A stretch of DNA of 64,000 bases from Alphaproteobacteria bacterium 33-17 (GTDB lineage Bacteria; Pseudomonadota; Alphaproteobacteria; Rickettsiales; 33-17). The notes under the pieces are model-generated. The model was not told where the DNA came from. It ran no database searches and saw only the letters and a list, made by a program, of their open reading frames with translations. A program made the position numbers and the translations under genes. The stretch is from contig MKSX01000016.1 in assembly GCA_001897445.1 (NCBI GenBank), forward strand, positions 1 to 64,000, given 5' to 3'. Positions 58,537-64,000 of this stretch are shown here, piece after piece. Position 1 is the stretch's first letter; each line of letters starts with the position of its first letter.

Positions 58537-60669
58537 ATGCTTAGCTTTATAAAAAAATTCTCTTTATTTAACGTTTTAATTTTAGTACTGGTTTATACAG
58601 TAACAGTGAGTGCTGAAGAGTATGTAGATGATAATACAGTTATTATTAATGCAGACACTTTAGAGTATGATAAAAATAATGAACTCGCTTTAGCAAGTGG
58701 TAATGTTGAATTAATAAGCGGTGCGCATATTTTAATGGCAGATAAGCTGGTTTACAGTAAAAGGCAGGATAAAGCAGAAGCGCATGGTAATATTTCAATA
58801 GTTGATGAAGATGGAAATGTTGCTTTTGCTGAATATGTAGAGCTTGAAAGAAATCTTACCAAAGGTCTAGTAAAAGCACTCAGTATAAAGCTTAAAAACA
58901 ATGCTTTAATTGCTTCTGAAACAGCTGTAAAAGTAAACGAATACCAAACCAGGCTTTATAATTCAGTATATTCTGCCTGTAGAGTGGAAAGTGGATACCC
59001 ACTTTGGCAAATAAGTTCAGATAAAACATTAATAGACGAGAAGCAAGAAAAAATTGTACATGAAAACGCAAGGCTTGAAATTTACGGAAAGCCTGTTTTA
59101 TATACGCCATATTTTGCACATGCCACACCTAATGCAAGAAGAAAATCAGGATTTTTAGTTCCTAGTTATACCCAATCTCGTGATATGGGATTTGGCGTTA
59201 ATATTCCGTACTATTACAACATAGCGCCAAACATGGATGCAACAATTATTACCAGAGTATTTACTGAGCAGAATCCTCTTTTATATACTAAATACAGAGC
59301 CATTACCGAGCATAGCAATTATGATATACAATTCTCAGGAACAAATCCTAAAAAAGATAGTGCCATATATAATAGAAAATTCAAAGGACATATATTCTTC
59401 AATTCTACACATAATTTAAATTATGACTGGATCATGAAAGCTAACTATAAAAGAGCTTACGATAAAACGTATTTAAAGCGTTATGACTTTACAGACGATT
59501 CTTTTTTAAGATCTGAGCTTGATTTTGAAAAAATTAATTATGACGAGCAATATCTTGTTAAAAATATGATGTTTCAGGATTTAAGAAACGAATTTAACGA
59601 TATGCCGCAAATATATCCCTATGTAAACTACTCTAAAAATTTTGAGCAGACAAATTATGGCATTAGTCCATATGCAAAGTTAAATATCCTTAATTTAATG
59701 AGAACGCATTTATCTGAAATCCAAAGAGTATCTGGAACATTTGGGTTTCAAAAAACTCATTTAACTGACAGTGGACATTTTCTGGAATTTGATAATTATA
59801 TTAGAGCAGATGGATACCATGTAAGAAGGGTAAATAATCCATTTTACCAAACACAAGGTAATCGATACTTACATGGCAATACAGGAAGATTTGTTCCTGT
59901 TAGTAAAGTATACTGGGAGCTACCATATTCTAATGGTGATATAGTTCTTACCCCAAAAGCAACAATAGCATACAGCCCTAAGGGGAATAATCCTAATAAA
60001 ATTCCAAACGAAGACAGCACTAACTCAGAGCTTAGTTTTAATAACCTTTTCTCTGAAAACAGGTTTACTGGTTTAGACAGAGTAGAGGGGGGGCTTAGAG
60101 GATCATATGGCGTTCAAATTGATACAAAAATTAGTGATACAGAACTAAGTGGATTGTTTGGAAAAGCCGTTAAAAGATACGAAGATAAAAATATGCCTCT
60201 AGTTAGTGGTTTAAGAGAAAAACATTCTGACTATGTAGGATTTTTAAATCTGAAGCCAGTCAGTAATTTAGATTTATTTTATAGGTTTAGACTCGATAAT
60301 CATAATTTAGCATGGCATAATAATGAAGCAGGTTTAAACTACAGCTACCTTGATAAATTTGGTTTGGCTGCCACATACTTTGCAAGTGACCAAAAAGATG
60401 AAATTAGGTTTAAGAAGCAAAAATATGCTGCTATCAATGGTTATATTGGTCTTTCTAAAGGGGTTAAGCTTTCTTTTAATACATCAAAAATTTTGACTAA
60501 AAGAAAAATAAATGCTGATCACGGTATTATAGAAAGTGGGGCAAGGCTGGACTATGATCATAATTGTTTGACCAGTTCGCTTGGCGTGACAAGATCATTT
60601 AAACGAGATCGTGACGTTATGCCTGATACAATGCTTATTTTTAAAATTACCCTAAAAACATTAAATTAA
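58537..60669 (+). CDS. lptD: LPS-assembly protein LptD
   Basis: 710-aa outer-membrane protein inserting LPS. A signal peptide (FNVLILVLVYTVTVSAEE) precedes an OstA/LptA-like jellyroll (about 35-130, with NADTLEYDKNNELALASGNVELISG), then a strand-rich beta-barrel (SGFLVPSYTQSRDMGFGVNIPYYYN and later) to the C-terminus. A G7 run at 60087-60093 codes for Gly-Gly. It overlaps in operon with lptG. The LptE partner and a LptC gene are not visible. Confidence 0.9.
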   Translation: MLSFIKKFSLFNVLILVLVYTVTVSAEEYVDDNTVIINADTLEYDKNNELALASGNVELISGAHILMADKLVYSKRQDKAEAHGNISIVDEDGNVAFAEYVELERNLTKGLVKALSIKLKNNALIASETAVKVNEYQTRLYNSVYSACRVESGYPLWQISSDKTLIDEKQEKIVHENARLEIYGKPVLYTPYFAHATPNARRKSGFLVPSYTQSRDMGFGVNIPYYYNIAPNMDATIITRVFTEQNPLLYTKYRAITEHSNYDIQFSGTNPKKDSAIYNRKFKGHIFFNSTHNLNYDWIMKANYKRAYDKTYLKRYDFTDDSFLRSELDFEKINYDEQYLVKNMMFQDLRNEFNDMPQIYPYVNYSKNFEQTNYGISPYAKLNILNLMRTHLSEIQRVSGTFGFQKTHLTDSGHFLEFDNYIRADGYHVRRVNNPFYQTQGNRYLHGNTGRFVPVSKVYWELPYSNGDIVLTPKATIAYSPKGNNPNKIPNEDSTNSELSFNNLFSENRFTGLDRVEGGLRGSYGVQIDTKISDTELSGLFGKAVKRYEDKNMPLVSGLREKHSDYVGFLNLKPVSNLDLFYRFRLDNHNLAWHNNEAGLNYSYLDKFGLAATYFASDQKDEIRFKKQKYAAINGYIGLSKGVKLSFNTSKILTKRKINADHGIIESGARLDYDHNCLTSSLGVTRSFKRDRDVMPDTMLIFKITLKTLN

Positions 60670-60730
60670 AATTTAAACCTTAATTTTTACGACACTAATA
60701 AGGCAATGTTGTGGCAAGTATGACACAGTA

Positions 60731-60739
60731 TGCTATAAA
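60731..60739 (+). promoter_or_regulatory. candidate extended -10 promoter of the first porin
   Basis: TGC-TATAAA (extended -10) lies 133 bases before the porin ATG; a recognisable -35 box is not evident. The long 5' leader that results could be untranslated regulatory RNA. Confidence 0.35.
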
Positions 60740-60871
60740 GAAATAATCAAATCTAATATTTTACTAATCATTAATTGGTTTCAGAGGAAAGTTAATTAAT
60801 ATGAGCTCCATATCATGCTGTATGTCAGTATGAATATTTGTTAAACACTAATGAAATAGGGGATTTTAGAA

Positions 60872-62125
60872 ATGACAAATTCTAAGAAAATTCTTCTTAC
60901 TACAGCTTTAGTATCTGGTTTAGCTTCAGCAGCAATGGCTGACGCTCCAACAGTAACAGCTGGTGGTAAAGTAGACTTCCAAGCTTCTTTTGCTAAGCAA
61001 TCAGTAGCTCACAAAACAGCTAATACAAAATTTGACCGTTCACAACATTTCTCAACAGAATCACGCGTAAGCTTAAAAGCTGCTGGTATGTCTGATTTCG
61101 GTATGCAATATGGTGCGACTGTAGAATTAGGTGATAAAGCTGAATTCGGTTCGCAAGATACAACAAGCACATCTGGTAAAGATGTTGAATTAAAAGACAC
61201 AATGCTTTTCGTTCAATCAGATATGGGTCGTATTGAACTCGGTTCAATGGCTGGTCCTGCTAAAACAATGAAAGTTGGTGCTGAATCAATTGCACGTGCT
61301 ACAGGCGGTATTTGTGGCGATTGGTCTGACTACGTAAACAAAGGTTTTGGTTTCATTCCAACAAGTACAGCTGCTACAAACATTTCTGGCGTATGGCTTA
61401 CAGCTCCAAACTTACCTTTCGATATTTCTAAATATACAGGCCGTCACAATAAGATTGCTTACTATACACCAGAAGTACAAGGTTTACAAATCGGTGTTAG
61501 CTATGCATTAGACACAGCTGGCGTTGGTTCTTCAAACGCTATTGGTTCTAAATACTTAGACACAACAGCTACACCAGTTGCTTTCTCTTCAAGACATTTC
61601 AAAAATGCTGTAACAGCAGGTGTTAAATATAAAACACAATACGATATGTTCGCAATTGAAGTTGCTGCTACAGGTCAATATGGTAAAGCTGCTAAAGCTT
61701 CAAGCACAGCTACAATTGATCAGGTAATCAGAGACGTAAAAGCTTATAACGTTGGTGCTGCTGTAACATATGCAAACATCACACTTGCTGGTTCTTATGG
61801 TGATCAAGGCAGAAGCATGAACACAAAAGAAACAGATGCTTTCTCTAGAGCTTCTACAAAATACTACACCGCTGGTGCTTCTATTGTACAAGGTCCAGTA
61901 GGTTTAAGTGTTACATACTTTGATTCTAAAAGAATGAAAAACAAAGTAGAAACAATTTCTGTTGGTGCTGATTATGCATTAGCTGCTGGTATGATGCCAT
62001 ACGTTGAAGGTACATTCTTCAAATTAAAACCAGCTGCTGGCGTTACAACAACATCAGGTGGTGCTACTGCAGTTACAAAAAACAAAGGCAACGTAGTACT
62101 CGTTGGTACAAAATTCAACTTCTAA
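60872..62125 (+). CDS. outer-membrane porin, copy 1
   Basis: 417-aa porin. The signal peptide (LLTTALVSGLASAAMA) is followed by VTAGGKVDFQASF, a typical first strand, and alternating strand pattern throughout; the protein ends with NVVLVGTKFNF, a C-terminal Phe expected for BamA-assembled barrels. Gram-negative porin family. Codon use is strongly biased (Thr mostly ACA, Ala mostly GCT), indicating high expression. Ends are almost identical to copy 2, while the middle has diverged in probable surface loops. Confidence 0.9.
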   Translation: MTNSKKILLTTALVSGLASAAMADAPTVTAGGKVDFQASFAKQSVAHKTANTKFDRSQHFSTESRVSLKAAGMSDFGMQYGATVELGDKAEFGSQDTTSTSGKDVELKDTMLFVQSDMGRIELGSMAGPAKTMKVGAESIARATGGICGDWSDYVNKGFGFIPTSTAATNISGVWLTAPNLPFDISKYTGRHNKIAYYTPEVQGLQIGVSYALDTAGVGSSNAIGSKYLDTTATPVAFSSRHFKNAVTAGVKYKTQYDMFAIEVAATGQYGKAAKASSTATIDQVIRDVKAYNVGAAVTYANITLAGSYGDQGRSMNTKETDAFSRASTKYYTAGASIVQGPVGLSVTYFDSKRMKNKVETISVGADYALAAGMMPYVEGTFFKLKPAAGVTTTSGGATAVTKNKGNVVLVGTKFNF

Positions 62126-62150
62126 TCTGAAGTTTAAGTTTGTATAACAA

Positions 62151-62183
62151 AAAAAGAGGGGGCTTTAAGCTCCCTCTTTTTTT
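62151..62183 (+). terminator. terminator of porin copy 1
   Basis: GAGGGGGCT and AGCTCCCTC (62156-62176) form a 9-bp stem with loop TTA, flanked by A and T tracts. Confidence 0.9.
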
Positions 62184-62321
62184 GATTAAAATGAGGCAAT
62201 AAGCTCTATTTCCCTATATTTTTAATCTTATTAATACCAGCTTAGGTACAAATGGTGTGTTTTTTATAGCACACACTTAACCAAAAGTTGTTATTAAAAA
62301 AGCCATAAATGACTGTTAAAA

Positions 62322-62350
62322 TTAACTTTTATAAATGTATGGTATATAAT
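62322..62350 (+). promoter_or_regulatory. candidate promoter of porin copy 2
   Basis: TTAACT (62322-62327), 17-base spacer and TATAAT (62345-62350), about 60 bases before the ATG at 62413. The rest of the 287-base gap between the porins shows no gene. Confidence 0.6.
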
Positions 62351-62412
62351 TGGAATTAGATATAGTTTTAGCTATATTACTCGTTTAACCAGTTTAGGTA
62401 AGGAATAAGTAT

Positions 62413-63666
62413 ATGACAAATTCTAAGAAAATTCTTCTTACTACAGCTTTAGTATCTGGTTTAGCTTCAGCAGCAATGGCTGACGCTCCAACAGTAACAG
62501 CTGGCGGTAAAGTAGATTTCCAAGCTTCTTTTGTAAAGCAATCAATTGCTCACAAAACAGCAAATACAAAATTTGACCGTTCACAACACTTCGCAACAGC
62601 TTCACGTGCAAGCGTTAAAGCTGAAGGCATGACAGATTATGGCATGAAATACGGTGCTGTAGTTGAATTAGGTGATAAATCAGAATCTGGTCGCAACGCA
62701 TCTTCAAGTACATCTGGTAAAGATGTTGAATTAAAAGACACAATGCTTTTCGTTGAATCTGCTATGGGCCGTTTTGAAGCTGGTTCTATGGCTGGTTCTG
62801 CTGATGCTATGAGCGTTGGTGCTGATAAAATCGCACGTGCAACAGGTGGTATTGACGGTGACTGGACTGACTATGTAAATAGTGGTTTTGGTTTCATTAA
62901 CACAAGTGCAGCTACAAACGATCTTTCAGGTGTTTGGTTATTAGCTCCTGCATTACCATTTGACGATTCAACATTCCAAGGTCGTTACAACAAAATTACA
63001 TATTACACACCAGAAGTACAAGGTTTACAATTAGGTGTGAGCTATTCAGTTGATACAAGTGAAGTTGGTTCTTCAAATGCTATCAGCTCTAAGCACGTTA
63101 CAACAGCTGATCCAATTACATTTGCAAACAGAACATTTAAAAATGCTTTCTCTGGTGGTTTAAAATATAAAACACAAATGGATCAGTTCGCTTTAGAATT
63201 ATCTGCAACAGGTCAATATGGTAAAGCTGAAAAAGTAACAACAACATCTCCTGCTTTATATGAAGAAATTAGAGATGTTAAAGCTTATGCAGTTGGTGCT
63301 TCTGTATCATATGCTAACATGACAGCTGCTGCTTCTTTCGGTGACTGGAAGAAAAGCATGAACACAAAAGAAACAGATGCTTTCTCTAAATCTTCTACAA
63401 AGTACTACACAGTTGGTGCTTCTATGGTACAAGGTCCAGTTGGCTTAAGTGTTACATACTTTGATTCTAAGAGAATGAAAAACAAAGTAGAAACAATCTC
63501 TGTTGGTGCTGATTATGCATTAGCTGCTGGTATGATGCCTTATGTTGAAGGTACATTCTTCAAATTAAAACCAGCTACTGGCGTTATGACAACAAACGGT
63601 GGTTCTACACAAGCTACTAAAAACAAAGGTAACGTTGTATTCGTTGGTACAAAATTCAACTTCTAA
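62413..63666 (+). CDS. outer-membrane porin, copy 2
   Basis: 417-aa porin, same length as copy 1. The first 40 residues are identical to those of copy 1, and the region from TKYYT through FFKLKPA is nearly identical too; the central 200 residues differ by many substitutions. It ends NVVFVGTKFNF with terminal Phe. The same codon bias as copy 1. Two porins with different loops could differ in permeability or antigenicity; this is inference. Confidence 0.9.
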   Translation: MTNSKKILLTTALVSGLASAAMADAPTVTAGGKVDFQASFVKQSIAHKTANTKFDRSQHFATASRASVKAEGMTDYGMKYGAVVELGDKSESGRNASSSTSGKDVELKDTMLFVESAMGRFEAGSMAGSADAMSVGADKIARATGGIDGDWTDYVNSGFGFINTSAATNDLSGVWLLAPALPFDDSTFQGRYNKITYYTPEVQGLQLGVSYSVDTSEVGSSNAISSKHVTTADPITFANRTFKNAFSGGLKYKTQMDQFALELSATGQYGKAEKVTTTSPALYEEIRDVKAYAVGASVSYANMTAAASFGDWKKSMNTKETDAFSKSSTKYYTVGASMVQGPVGLSVTYFDSKRMKNKVETISVGADYALAAGMMPYVEGTFFKLKPATGVMTTNGGSTQATKNKGNVVFVGTKFNF

Positions 63667-63686
63667 TCCGAAGTTAAACTTTGTTT

Positions 63687-63716
63687 AAAAAAGGGGGCTT
63701 TAAGCTCCCTTTTTTG
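63687..63716 (+). terminator. terminator of porin copy 2
   Basis: AAGGGGGCTTTAAGCTCCCTT, a stem nearly the same as after copy 1, with T-tract. Confidence 0.88.
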
Positions 63717-63853
63717 CATTTTATATAATAAAAAGAAAGTATATATAAACGTAAAATAGTCGACCAGAATATTCCTATAAGTTGACTAGTGCCAAATACA
63801 CTAATGTTAACTAAGTTTGATTAAACTTGACATTTGTTAAGAAAGTTTTTATA

Positions 63854-64000
63854 ATGCTAAAAATTTTTAATAAACGGCTAGTTATGTTTACGGGATCAGG
63901 AAAAAATATAGTTTTAAACGCAGATTATCATACATCAACACACAGCGCAAATCAGGTGATATATTACTGTTACCTTAATTTAGAAAAGCAACAAGGTAAT
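63854..64000 (+). CDS. partial protein at right window edge
   Basis: An open frame from ATG 63854 to the window end (49 codons visible) reads LKIFNKRLVMFTGSGKNIVL then NADYHTSTHSANQVIYYCYL. Length is too short to assign a family; the start could also be the ATG ten codons downstream at 63884. No strong ribosome site is visible. It could be part of another exported or surface gene, unproven. Confidence 0.4.
   Translation, partial: MLKIFNKRLVMFTGSGKNIVLNADYHTSTHSANQVIYYCYLNLEKQQGN

Overview
The window looks like a chromosomal segment of a low-GC alphaproteobacterium, most likely a Rickettsiales-type (or Holosporales-like) intracellular bacterium that makes LPS. The grounds are a CtrA-type response regulator with the RpoH box sigma-32 and HemJ, together with LptG, LptD, LpxL and Lol genes, ankyrin-repeat proteins, tRNA genes scattered singly, and division/wall genes (murD, ftsZ) separated from any dcw cluster. 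I cannot assign a genus from the sequence alone.

Layout. 1-5850 is the right part of a P4-like integrative element on the minus strand: a tyrosine integrase beside tRNA-Ser(GGA), an unknown 435-aa protein, an AlpA-type regulator, and a primase-helicase divided over three overlapping genes. A long inverted repeat around AT-rich DNA follows (possible origin), then a gene cut by the window edge. 6.2-16 kb holds lolC/E-lolD, a large orphan protein, a RimK-associated-type protease, an Smr protein, rpoH, a globin plus ferredoxin-reductase pair, an ABC-2 permease and hemJ. 15.7-25.6 kb holds rho followed by a TCA run, mdh-sucC-sucD-sucA-sucB-lpd. gltA lies separately at 31.6 kb.

25.6-43 kb mixes housekeeping genes (uppS, frr, amtB, udg, gltA, lpxL, an RNA methyltransferase, trxA, fabD, lytic transglycosylase) with lineage-specific genes: a membrane protein with a near-consensus promoter, a repetitive low-complexity protein with a small partner, an ankyrin protein, and a short protein with glutamine-synthetase-like motifs. 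42.7-49 kb is regulatory: ctrA with a long leader, then an ATPase-domain protein, a hybrid histidine kinase and an HPt protein in one overlapping run. 49.5-60.7 kb carries an ankyrin gene broken by a stop codon, murD, ssb/uvrA (divergent), rph, ftsZ, lptG and lptD. The window closes with two tandem porin genes and the start of another gene.

Functional themes: carbon flow through the oxidative TCA arm (gltA, sucAB-lpd, sucCD, mdh); envelope building (LpxL, LptG/LptD, LolCD/E, porins, UppS, MurD); a CtrA-centred phosphorelay; and probable nitric-oxide or oxygen chemistry by the globin/reductase pair. The most useful leads are the candidate element origin, the divided primase, the paralogous ankyrin family with its shared C-terminal domain, the glutamine-synthetase-like mini protein, and the probable ATT start codon of the regulatory ATPase gene.
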